A stretch of DNA of 64,000 bases from Candidatus Rokuibacteriota bacterium (GTDB lineage Bacteria; Methylomirabilota; Methylomirabilia; Rokubacteriales; CSP1-6): assembly GCA_003220225.1 (NCBI GenBank), contig QHRU01000040.1, positions 126,099-190,098 of the forward strand, in the 5' to 3' direction. This document shows, piece by piece, positions 25,501-32,296 of this stretch; the stretch's first letter is position 1; the number at the start of each line of letters is the position of its first letter. The notes beneath the pieces are model-generated. The model was not told the origin of the DNA, did not search any database, and saw only the letters and a program-made list of their open reading frames with translations. Both the position numbers and the translations under genes were made by a program.

Positions 25501-26631
25501 ATGGCCCTTGAGCGCTTCGCAGACGTGGTCGAGCGGTTCACGCACGGCTACGGCAACGGGCACCTGATGAAGCCCGGGGCCGAGACCGTGAAGCAGTGGC
25601 AGGAGGAGCTGGAGCGGGCCGTCCGGCGCGCGGAGAACCTCCAGCGGATGATCACGAATCCGCAGGAGCCCAGGGTCGGCCAGACCCCGCGGCAGGAAAT
25701 CTACAGGAAGAACAAGTCCCGCCTCTACCGGTACCAGTCGAAGCGCACGCACAGGACGCCGCTGCTCTTCGTGCCGAACCTCGGCATCAGCCGCCCCTAC
25801 ATCTTCGATCTGATGCCCGGCGGCTCCTTCGTCGAGCACATGACGCGCGAGGGCTTCGACTTCTACATGCTCGACTGGGGCGTGTTCGGCCCCGAGGACA
25901 ACGACCTGTCCGTCGACGACTGCGTGATCGAGATCCTGCCGCGCATGACGCGCAAGGTGCTGGAATCCTCGGGGGCGGAGTCGCTCTCGGTGCTCGGCTA
26001 CTGTATGGGCGCGCCGCTCTCGGCGTCGTTCCTCGCCGCCCATCCCGAGACGCCCGTCAAGAACTTCGTCGACATGGCCGGCCCCATCGACTTCTCGAAG
26101 GTCGGTCTGTTCGGCCTCTGGCTCGACAAGAGGTACTTCAACGTCGATCGCTTCGTCGACACGATCGGCGCGGTGCCGGCCGACATGGTGAAGGCGGGGT
26201 TCAAGCTGCTGAAGCCGACCATGGACCTCTCCACCAATCTCAACCTCTGGTGGAACCTGTGGAACGACAAGTACGTGGAGGGCTTCAACGCGCTGAACCG
26301 TTGGGCCAATGAGTACGTCGCGTTCCCCGGCGAGTTCTTCCGCCAGTGGGTCGGCGACTTCTACCAGCAGAACAAGCTCTTCAGGGGTGAGGCCGTCTTC
26401 GGCGGGCGGCCCGTGCGGCTGTCCACCATCTCGTGCCCCGTGCTCGTCGTGGGCGCGAAGGAAGACTACATCGCGCCGCCCGAGTGCGTTCGCGCGCTCA
26501 TCGACGCCGTGTCGAGCCGCGACAAGGACTACGTCGAGCTGCCCGGCGGGCACATCTCGCTGATCGCGGGGCGGGGCGCGTCGCTGCACTGCTGGCCCAA
26601 GGTGTCGGGCTGGCTGGCGCCGCGCTCGTAG
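25501..26631 (+). CDS. phaC: Class III poly(R)-hydroxyalkanoate synthase, PhaC subunit
   Basis: 376 residues, close to the ~350-360 usual for class III PhaC. The lipase-like box is GYCMG with catalytic Cys168 in place of serine; Asp322 (GAKEDYIAPP) and His351 (GGHISL) complete the triad. It polymerises (R)-3-hydroxyacyl-CoA to PHA at granule surfaces, together with PhaE. The following gene encodes a PhaE-like partner. An N-terminal region (VKQWQEELERAVRRAENLQRMI) looks helical. This starts the PHA island that runs to 30.3 kb. Confidence 0.94.
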   Translation: MALERFADVVERFTHGYGNGHLMKPGAETVKQWQEELERAVRRAENLQRMITNPQEPRVGQTPRQEIYRKNKSRLYRYQSKRTHRTPLLFVPNLGISRPYIFDLMPGGSFVEHMTREGFDFYMLDWGVFGPEDNDLSVDDCVIEILPRMTRKVLESSGAESLSVLGYCMGAPLSASFLAAHPETPVKNFVDMAGPIDFSKVGLFGLWLDKRYFNVDRFVDTIGAVPADMVKAGFKLLKPTMDLSTNLNLWWNLWNDKYVEGFNALNRWANEYVAFPGEFFRQWVGDFYQQNKLFRGEAVFGGRPVRLSTISCPVLVVGAKEDYIAPPECVRALIDAVSSRDKDYVELPGGHISLIAGRGASLHCWPKVSGWLAPRS

Positions 26632-26639
26632 GAGGGACG

Positions 26640-27152
26640 ATGGCTGACGCCTCGACGCTGAATCCGATGTTCGAGCTGTGGCGCAAGCAGTTCGAGGAGT
26701 CCGCCGCCGCGTGGACGCGCATGGTGGGGCAGGCGCCGCCGCCGCCCAGCGATCCGACGGCGTTCTGGCGACCGATCCTGAACCAGGGGCTCGAGCAGTG
26801 GGCGCGCCTGTTCGCGCAGACGCCGATGACGCCCGACCTCGCCACGCAGTGGAAGCAGTTCATGGACCAGTGGATCGAGGCATGGTCGAAGGCGCTCGGG
26901 CAGGCGATGAACACCGAGGCCTACGCGCAGATGATGGGCAAGTACCTCGACCAGTGGCTGGTGGCGAACGCGCCGATGAAGAAGGCGGCCGAGCAGCAGA
27001 TCGATCAGGCCTTGCAGGTGCTCAACCTCGCGTCGCGGACCCAGCTCACCGCGGTCGCCAAGCAGATCGTCGAGCTGGAGGAGCGGCTGGAGCGCATGGA
27101 AGACACGCTGGGGGCGATCCTCCAGCGTCTCGACCACAAGGAGCCGAGATGA
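26640..27152 (+). CDS. phaE: PHA synthase partner subunit (PhaE-like)
   Basis: 170 residues, strongly helical and amphipathic with many Trp/Gln: LNPMFELWRKQFEESAAAWTRM, then a C-terminal coiled coil LTAVAKQIVELEERLERMEDTLGAILQRLD. It begins 8 bp after phaC and is the second gene of a class III synthase pair, where PhaE is required for activity. It is shorter than the 310-360 residues of classical PhaE and resembles phasin-like proteins, so assignment rests partly on position. Its TGA overlaps the ATG of the MaoC gene. Confidence 0.75.
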   Translation: MADASTLNPMFELWRKQFEESAAAWTRMVGQAPPPPSDPTAFWRPILNQGLEQWARLFAQTPMTPDLATQWKQFMDQWIEAWSKALGQAMNTEAYAQMMGKYLDQWLVANAPMKKAAEQQIDQALQVLNLASRTQLTAVAKQIVELEERLERMEDTLGAILQRLDHKEPR

Positions 27153-27715
27153 TCGGCAAGACGATCACGGATCTCACGCCGGGCGACCACGCCGAGCTCA
27201 CGCGGGTCGTCGAGGACGGCGACATCGCGGCCTTCGTCGACGCCGTCGGCGACTACAACCCCGTGCACAGCGACCCCGCGTACGCCGCGACCACGCCGTT
27301 CAAGGCGCCCATCGCGCCCGGTATCTTCACCGCCGGCCTCATCTCCGCCGTCATCGGCACGCAGCTGCCGGGGCCCGGCGCCATCTATCTCTCGCAGTCG
27401 CTCAAGTTCGTGAAGCCGGTGAAGAGCGGCGATCGCATCACCGCCCGCGTCGAGGTCATCGAGGTCATCCGCGACCGCAACCGCATTCGCCTGCAGACCG
27501 TCTGCGTGAACCAGAACGGTGAGGAAGTGCTCTCGGGCGAAGCGTGGGTGATGCCGTCCGAGACGCGCGTGGTGTACGAGCCGAAGTCGCGCACGGCCGC
27601 CGCCGGCCTCGCGAGCCTCGCCCTGCAGCCGTGGTCGTGGGCCGCCCAGGCCGCCTCGTTCTGGGGCGCGTGGTCGCTCGCCGTGCTGTCTCAGTCGAGG
27701 CCTCGCCGGGTCTGA
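27149..27715 (+). CDS. phaJ: MaoC-type (R)-specific enoyl-CoA hydratase
   Basis: 188 residues. Hot-dog fold with the hydratase-2 motif: AAFVDAVGDYNPVHSDPAYA (catalytic Asp and His) and APGIFTAGLISAVIGTQLPGPGAIYLSQSLKFVKPVKSGD. Such enzymes make (R)-3-hydroxyacyl-CoA from enoyl-CoA, feeding PHA synthase from beta-oxidation. The last ~45 residues (LASLALQPWSWAAQAASFWGAWSLAVLSQ) are an unusual hydrophobic, Trp-rich tail that might target the protein to granules or membrane. ATGA overlap with phaE. Confidence 0.87.
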   Translation: MIGKTITDLTPGDHAELTRVVEDGDIAAFVDAVGDYNPVHSDPAYAATTPFKAPIAPGIFTAGLISAVIGTQLPGPGAIYLSQSLKFVKPVKSGDRITARVEVIEVIRDRNRIRLQTVCVNQNGEEVLSGEAWVMPSETRVVYEPKSRTAAAGLASLALQPWSWAAQAASFWGAWSLAVLSQSRPRRV

Positions 27716-27729
27716 ACTCGGCCGCGCGG

Positions 27730-27735
27730 TAGAGT
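27730..27735 (+). promoter_or_regulatory. Candidate -10 box (TAGAGT) for the TPR lipoprotein gene
   Basis: TAGAGT lies 7 bp before the GTG start at 27743 and 15 bp after the phaJ stop. The spacing predicts a leaderless transcript; no Shine-Dalgarno is present. No clear -35. Confidence 0.4.
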
Positions 27736-27742
27736 AAATCCC

Positions 27743-28309
27743 GTGAGGGCCGTCGCGCTCGCCGCCGTCGCCGTCGTGCTCACCGGGTGCGCCACCGCGC
27801 AGTCGCGAGGCGAGCGGGCGCTCCTCCGCGGCGACTTCCCCGCCGCCATCGCCGAGTTCCAGACCGCGCTCGCCGAGCATCCCGAGCGTGTCGGAGCTCT
27901 GCAGGGGCTCGCGATCGCGCAGTACAAGACCGGCGCGCTCGCGGACGCCGCCGCCAAGCTCGACCAGGTGCTGGACCAGGCGCCGCAGAACGGCACCGCG
28001 TTGCTCTACGGCGGCCTCGTCGCGCTGCAGCAGAAGCAGGACGAGCTCGCCGCCGAGCGGCTGGCGCGTTTCCGAGCGCTGGAGCCGGACCCTCGCTTCG
28101 GCGCCCAGGTGGACCGCGCGCTGGCGCTCGTGCAGACGCAGCCGGTGAGCGACGAGGTGCGCACCTTCGTGGCGACCAGCCTCGAGGACGCGGCGCGCGC
28201 GACGCTCGAACTGCGCGCCGCGCGTTCCGAGGCCGCGCGCGCCTGGGCGTTCTACTCGTATCCGGTGCGCTGCTATCCGACGCGCCGCGGCGGCCTGATC
28301 TGCCTATAG
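27743..28309 (+). CDS. TPR-repeat lipoprotein
   Basis: 188 residues, GTG start. A lipoprotein signal ending LTGC (about Cys16), then two to three tetratricopeptide-like repeats (GDFPAAIAEFQTALAEHPERVGALQGLAIAQYKTGALADAAAKLDQVLDQAPQNGTALLYGG). A less repetitive helical region and a short C-terminal Cys pair (RCYPTRRGGLICL) follow. Probably a periplasmic scaffold. No tie to PHA metabolism is visible beyond position, and a separate -10 box suggests its own transcription. Confidence 0.78.
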   Translation: MRAVALAAVAVVLTGCATAQSRGERALLRGDFPAAIAEFQTALAEHPERVGALQGLAIAQYKTGALADAAAKLDQVLDQAPQNGTALLYGGLVALQQKQDELAAERLARFRALEPDPRFGAQVDRALALVQTQPVSDEVRTFVATSLEDAARATLELRAARSEAARAWAFYSYPVRCYPTRRGGLICL

Positions 28310-28311
28310 AG

Positions 28312-28465
28312 GTGGGGGGCCCCGAAATGGCCCCCCACACCCCCCAGCGCTCGGCACGCCCCGGCGAAGCCAGGGCGCGCCTCGATTGCCCGCGAGCAGC
28401 CCCGAAATGGCCCCCCACACCCCCCAGCGCTCGGAGCGCCCCGGGGAACGCGTGGCGCTCCTCGA
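28312..28465 (+). repeat. Dispersed element, copies 3 and 4 in tandem
   Basis: Copy 3: complete hairpin 1 (arms 28312-28321 and 28329-28338) followed by a second hairpin. Copy 4 starts exactly 80 bp later (28401) but has lost most of the left arm of hairpin 1; its hairpin 2 has arms 28434-28444 and 28450-28460 with loop GGAAC, flanked by GCTCG and CTCGA. Arm bases differ between copies 3 and 4 in matched pairs. It lies between the stops of the convergent TPR-lipoprotein and phaB genes. Confidence 0.9.
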
Positions 28466-28490
28466 TCCAGCGCTCCTCGACTTGGCGCGG

Positions 28491-29234
28491 CTACATCAGC
28501 AGGCCGCCGTTGATCGAGAGCTCGGCGCCGGTGATGTAGTCGCCGTCGGCCGAGCAGATGTAGACGACGGAGCGCGCGACCTCCTCGGCCCGGCCGAAGC
28601 GCTTGAGCGGAATCTGGTCGAGGAGCTTCTGGCGCACCTTCTCGGGGATGCCTTCGACCATCTCGGTCTCGATGAAGCCCGGCGCCACGGCGTTGACCGT
28701 CACGCCCTTGCCGGCGAGCTCCTTGGCCAGCGATTTGGTGAACGCGGCCACGCCCGCCTTGGACGCGGCGTAGTTGGCCTGTCCGAAGTTCCCGATCTGG
28801 CCAATGACGGAAGTGATGTTCACCACGCGGCCGTAGTTCTGCTTGAGCATCGGATCGATGAAGACCTTCGTGCAGTTGAAGACGCCGTCGAGGTTGATGG
28901 CGAGCACCTTGCGCCACGAGGCGTGGTCCATCTTCACGAAGCTCTTGTCGGAGTTGATGCCCGCGTTGTTGACGAGGATGTCGAGGTGGCCGAACTCGCG
29001 CAGCACCTCCTGCGCCATGCGGAACGTGTCGGGATAGTCGCCGACGTCGGCCTGGGCGAGGATGGCGCGCCGTCCCATCTTCTTGATGTTCTCGACCACG
29101 TCGCGGGCCGGCCCCTCGCTCGACACGTAGTTGACGGCGACGTCGGCGCCCTCCTCGCCGAGTGCCAGCGCAATCGCGCGTCCGATGCCCCGAGACCCTC
29201 CGGTGACGAGCGCGGTACGACCCTTGAGCCTCAT
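28491..29234 (-). CDS. phaB: Acetoacetyl-CoA / 3-oxoacyl-ACP reductase (PhaB/FabG)
   Basis: 247 residues, classical SDR: ALVTGGSRGIGRAIALALGEEGADVAVNY, DILVNNAGINSDKSFVKMDHASWRKVLAINLDGVFN, ITSVIGQIGNFGQANYAASKAG and VNAVAPGFIETEMVEGIPEKVR. The VNYVSS cofactor loop and NFGQANY motif favour NADPH-linked PhaB-type acetoacetyl-CoA reductase, supplying (R)-3-hydroxybutyryl-CoA. FabG cannot be excluded. Placement between phaC/E/J and phaR/phasin supports the PHA role. A GAGGAGGGTGC ribosome-binding site precedes the ATG; it diverges from phaR. Confidence 0.87.
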   Translation of the reverse strand: MRLKGRTALVTGGSRGIGRAIALALGEEGADVAVNYVSSEGPARDVVENIKKMGRRAILAQADVGDYPDTFRMAQEVLREFGHLDILVNNAGINSDKSFVKMDHASWRKVLAINLDGVFNCTKVFIDPMLKQNYGRVVNITSVIGQIGNFGQANYAASKAGVAAFTKSLAKELAGKGVTVNAVAPGFIETEMVEGIPEKVRQKLLDQIPLKRFGRAEEVARSVVYICSADGDYITGAELSINGGLLM

Positions 29235-29302
29235 TGCTGAGCACCCTCCTCGGAGCGAAAATGCGGACCGTCAGTCTAGCACCGTCCCCGCACCGTCGCT
29301 TC

Positions 29303-29331
29303 TTGTGAGCATTGACGCGTGGTGTTAAACT
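29303..29331 (+). promoter_or_regulatory. Candidate promoter for phaR
   Basis: TTGTGA (29303-29308), 17-bp spacer, TAAACT (29326-29331), nine bases before the phaR ATG at 29341. No ribosome-binding site lies between, so the transcript would be (nearly) leaderless. PhaR homologues bind their own promoter region, so this is also the place to look for a PhaR site. Confidence 0.4.
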
Positions 29332-29340
29332 CGCGCGCAC

Positions 29341-29856
29341 ATGGCGTACGTGATCAAGCGGTACTCCAATCGCAAGCTCTACGACACGCAGGAAAGCCGC
29401 TACGTGACCCTCGAGGAGATCGAGGAGATGATCCGCGCGGGGCGGGAGGTCACCGTCGTGGACGCGGCCAGCGGCGAGGACCTCACCTCGGTGACACTCA
29501 CGCAGATCATCCTCGAGAACGAGCGCAACCACCGCGCGAATCTGCCCTCGGCCTTCCTGCACCAGCTCATCAAGCACGGCGAGGCGTGGCAGGAGTTCGT
29601 ACAGCGCACGATGCGCTCGAGCCTCGAGGGCTTCGTGTCGAGTCAGCGCGACATGGAGCGTGTGTTCCGCGAGTGGTCGTCGCGCTCGGGGTGGGGACCG
29701 GTGACGGGCGCGTCGCCGGCCGCGGCCGAGCCCACCAAGCGCGACGGCGGAACGGAGGCGGAGGCCGACAAGCTGCGCGAGGAAGTCTCGGCCCTGCGCG
29801 ACCGGCTCCGCTCGCTCGAGGAGCGGCTCCAGAAGCGCAAGGCCGACGCGAAGTAG
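29341..29856 (+). CDS. phaR: Polyhydroxyalkanoate synthesis repressor PhaR
   Basis: 171 residues. The N-terminal ~60 residues are the diagnostic PHB/PHA accumulation regulator DNA-binding domain (VIKRYSNRKLYDTQESRYVTLEEIEEMIRAG), then the second domain (LTQIILENERNHRANLPSAFLHQLIKHGEAWQEFVQ), and a Lys/Glu-rich C-terminal coiled coil. PhaR represses phasin and its own gene and is released by binding to PHA granules. It sits between phaB (divergent) and the phasin gene (convergent). Confidence 0.93.
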   Translation: MAYVIKRYSNRKLYDTQESRYVTLEEIEEMIRAGREVTVVDAASGEDLTSVTLTQIILENERNHRANLPSAFLHQLIKHGEAWQEFVQRTMRSSLEGFVSSQRDMERVFREWSSRSGWGPVTGASPAAAEPTKRDGGTEAEADKLREEVSALRDRLRSLEERLQKRKADAK

Positions 29857-29865
29857 TCCCGCCGC

Positions 29866-30309
29866 TTACGCGGCGTAGACCTCCTTCATCTTCGTCACCA
29901 CGCTCGAGAACGTGTCCTGGATGCCCTTGCCGGTCTGCTCGGCCGTCGAGGACAGCCGCTCGGCCGACTTGGTCACCGCCTGCGCGTTGCCCTCGAGGAG
30001 GCGAAACGCCTTCTGCGCGTTGTCGACGCTCTCGCTGAGCGCCCGCTGGTACCAGGCCATGGGATCCTTGGGCGCGTCCTGCCAGGCCGCCTGCCAGCGC
30101 AGGGTCTGGGCCTGGGCGTCGCTGAGCGCCTGCACCATGCTCTGGGCGATTTCGCCGTAGAGCCGCACGCTCTCCTTGGCCGTGACCGCCGACAGCTCCG
30201 CCAGCTCGCGGAGGACGCGCTGGTTGGCGTCGGCCCACACGCCGAGCGTTTCGACGGCCTTACCGCAGCTCTGGGTGAACGCTTCCTGGGCCTTCTCGGT
30301 ACCTTCCAT
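29866..30309 (-). CDS. Phasin-family granule protein
   Basis: 147 residues from ATG 30309 (MEGTEKAQEAF) with the ribosome-binding site GAAAGGAGC upstream. It is all-helical and amphipathic, with the phasin pattern AQSMVQALSDAQAQTLRWQAAW and ALSESVDNAQKAFRLLEGNAQAVTKSAERLSSTAEQTGKGIQDTFSSVV. Phasins coat PHA granules and set their size. Gene order (convergent with phaR) and the strong ribosome-binding site fit an abundant granule protein. A longer frame to 30390 has no start support. Confidence 0.82.
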   Translation of the reverse strand: MEGTEKAQEAFTQSCGKAVETLGVWADANQRVLRELAELSAVTAKESVRLYGEIAQSMVQALSDAQAQTLRWQAAWQDAPKDPMAWYQRALSESVDNAQKAFRLLEGNAQAVTKSAERLSSTAEQTGKGIQDTFSSVVTKMKEVYAA

Positions 30310-30453
30310 GTTGACTGCTCCTTTCGCTTCCGACCGCCGTTGCCGTCCCTGGGCTCGGTTGCCGTTGGTCGTGAGACCTGGTTTGGCCACGCTCGTTGTT
30401 CCTCGACCTGAGCGTAACGCGACGCGTTAGGGCGGTCAAGCTGGACTATCTAC

Positions 30454-30482
30454 TTGACACAGGGCCGGTAAATCGGGATAAT
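30454..30482 (+). promoter_or_regulatory. Near-consensus sigma-70 promoter
   Basis: TTGACA (30454-30459), 17-bp spacer, GATAAT (30477-30482). It is the best -35/-10 pair in the window and lies in the proposed left end of the insertion, about 150 bp before the transposase ATG. Start of transcription expected near 30489. Confidence 0.75.
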
Positions 30483-30493
30483 CACGGCATGGT

Positions 30494-30613
30494 TCACAGG
30501 TCGGCCTCATCCACGAACTCATTGGCCCGACGCTCCGCGTCACTCAAACGACGCTTCGCGTGGTCTACCACCTCGGTGTGGAAGAGGTGGGTGACAGCCT
30601 CGTCGGTCGTCAT
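30494..30613 (-). CDS. Possible small protein encoded opposite the IS leader
   Basis: 39 codons from ATG 30613: MTTDEAVTHLFHTEVVDHAK, then RRLSDAERRANEFVDEADL. The composition (acidic/basic helix) looks protein-like, and it lies between the strong promoter and the transposase on the opposite strand. I do not recognise it; it may be an accessory frame of the insertion or chance. Confidence 0.3.
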   Translation of the reverse strand: MTTDEAVTHLFHTEVVDHAKRRLSDAERRANEFVDEADL

Positions 30614-30630
30614 GTCATGGGGGTGCTTCG

Positions 30631-31545
30631 ATGCAGGATATGAACCTGCCCCAATTGGTCGCGGACTTTCAGTCCGAGGAGAAGTGCCGCGCGTACCTTG
30701 AGGCTTTGCGCTGGCGGGACGGGGTTTCTTGCCCCCGCTGCGCTTCGCGGAAGATTTCGCGGGTTTTGAAGCGCGGCCAGTTCGACTGCGACTCATGCCG
30801 CTACCAGTTCAGCGTGACGGCCGGGACGATCTTCCATGACTCCCATCTCCCGCTCTGGAAGTGGCTCCTGGCCACTTACATGATGGTCGGGGCCAAGAAA
30901 GGCGTGAGCGCCAACCAGCTCAAGCGGACGCTCGTCGTCTCGTACAAGACGGCGTGGTACCTCTGCCACCGTGTCCGCGCCGCGATGAAGGACGCAAACC
31001 CCAAGCCGCTGACCGGCATCGTGGAAGTGGACGAGACCTACGTGGGCGGCAAGGCCCGCAACACCCACGGCGGCCGGCTCGCGGGCGGCGCCAAGCGCAT
31101 CCCCGACAAGACCGTGGTGATCGGCGCCATCCAGCGCGGCGGCAATATCCGCCTCAAGGTGATCCCCCACGCGCGCCAGCGGTGGATGACCGAGTTCATC
31201 AAAGAGGCGACCGACCCGAGCGCCGAGGTCTACACGGACGACCATCGCGCCTACAAGGATCTCCCGCTGCGCCGGGCGCACAAGAGCGTGAACCACTCGG
31301 CCGGGGAGGACGTGCGCGCCGACGTGCATACCAACACCGTTGAGGGCGTCTGGTCGCTCTTCAGGCGGTCCGTCGTTGGCTCGTACCATCAACTCTCCGT
31401 CAAGCATATGCCCGCGTACCTCGATGAAATCGCATTCCGGTTCAATAACCGGGAGAACCCGTTTCTGTTCCGGGATACTGTTATGAATCTCCTCAAGGCC
31501 AAGGCGCTGCCATTCAAAGCGCTCGTGGCGAGCACGTCTGAATGA
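30631..31545 (+). CDS. IS1595-family (ISXO2-like) transposase
   Basis: 304 residues, full length. N-terminal zinc ribbon (CPRCASRKI, then CDSCRYQFSVTAGTIF, about residues 34-67) and the ISXO2-like DDE domain: Asp134 (VEVDETYVGGK), Asp203 (YTDDHRAY) and Glu238 (NTVEGVWSLFRR), followed by FNNREN. All catalytic residues are present, so it is potentially active. It catalyses cut-and-paste or copy transposition of its element. Its last 32 bp overlap antisense with the C-terminus of the neighbouring membrane-protein gene. Confidence 0.94.
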   Translation: MQDMNLPQLVADFQSEEKCRAYLEALRWRDGVSCPRCASRKISRVLKRGQFDCDSCRYQFSVTAGTIFHDSHLPLWKWLLATYMMVGAKKGVSANQLKRTLVVSYKTAWYLCHRVRAAMKDANPKPLTGIVEVDETYVGGKARNTHGGRLAGGAKRIPDKTVVIGAIQRGGNIRLKVIPHARQRWMTEFIKEATDPSAEVYTDDHRAYKDLPLRRAHKSVNHSAGEDVRADVHTNTVEGVWSLFRRSVVGSYHQLSVKHMPAYLDEIAFRFNNRENPFLFRDTVMNLLKAKALPFKALVASTSE

Positions 31546-32179
31546 TCTCTTCCGTTGAATTGCTCAGATTGAGAAGTTCCCGAACTAGGCCATCGAGCGT
31601 CGCGATCTGGATACTGGGCGCATCAAGGCCAACGGCAAAGTTGTAATTGCTCACTGTGGCGCAGGGAAGCCGTTTCATCACAAGGCCTGTCGTGGTTCGA
31701 TGCCAGTCTCCGACTCGGCGGTCATACTCGATGCGCTTCCGATCTGACCATTGGCCGGTCCATGCGGTTTTCTGGATCGACTCCTTAAGTTCCTGGGTGC
31801 GGCTAATGCTCCCAGCAAATTCGGCTCGTACGCCGGTCGCCCGCACCGCAAATAGACGCTCTCGTTCTCGCGCTGTGCGCTCATTCAGTGCCGCAGTCTG
31901 CGCCTCCACGCTGCGCTGATTATTGTCCCTGACGATATGCGCGACCGTCAGTTCAGAGACAATCCCAGCCCCCAGGATGAGCACCCCCGACACAATCTTG
32001 ACCACAACGCTCTCGGCGCGGAGTCCGCCCCATATGCTCGGGAGTGCTGCAAGGACCCACGGCAGAAAGAGCAGCGTTCCGATCTTGACCAAGTTGTCCA
32101 TGACGCCCCTCACCAAGCGAAATGCTTGACTCAGGGCGGCATCTCGCAAGGTAGCCAGACGACGGGCGGAATTGCCCAT
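31514..32179 (-). CDS. Two-helix membrane protein, probable IS passenger
   Basis: 221 residues from ATG 32179. Two hydrophobic helices (LVKIGTLLFLPWVLAALPSIW and VVKIVSGVLILGAGIVSELTVAHIV), then a long helical Arg/Glu/Gln-rich segment, then a globular part (DRRVGDWHRTTTGLVMKRLP...). Lower G+C than flanking genes marks it as acquired. It ends inside the transposase gene (convergent, 32-bp overlap). No family recognised. It is either cargo of the insertion or an older acquired gene whose 3' end was replaced by the IS. Confidence 0.6.
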   Translation of the reverse strand: MGNSARRLATLRDAALSQAFRLVRGVMDNLVKIGTLLFLPWVLAALPSIWGGLRAESVVVKIVSGVLILGAGIVSELTVAHIVRDNNQRSVEAQTAALNERTARERERLFAVRATGVRAEFAGSISRTQELKESIQKTAWTGQWSDRKRIEYDRRVGDWHRTTTGLVMKRLPCATVSNYNFAVGLDAPSIQIATLDGLVRELLNLSNSTEEIIQTCSPRAL

Positions 32180-32296
32180 CGAGTCAAGTCGACCTTGTAT
32201 CAAAGGTAATCATCCGCGGGTCAAGCGATTTTTCGCGTCGCGTCATGCCCGGAGTGATACTGTCGGGCAACCCTCCGTAAATGAAGGGATAACGCC

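Larger units (their letters stand above)
30442..32218. mobile_element. IS1595/ISXO2-type insertion with passenger gene (boundaries proposed)
   Basis: The segment is visibly lower in G+C than its ~70% surroundings and holds an IS1595-type transposase plus a convergent membrane-protein gene. Proposed ends: an 8-bp direct repeat GGTCAAGC at 30434-30441 and 32219-32226 (the family makes 8-bp target duplications). Near each end are imperfect inverted repeats: TTGACACAGGGCCG at 30454-30467 against TTGATACAAGGTCG on the minus strand of 32190-32203 (11 of 14 match). The transposase is certain; the exact ends and the inclusion of the passenger are inference. Confidence 0.55.
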
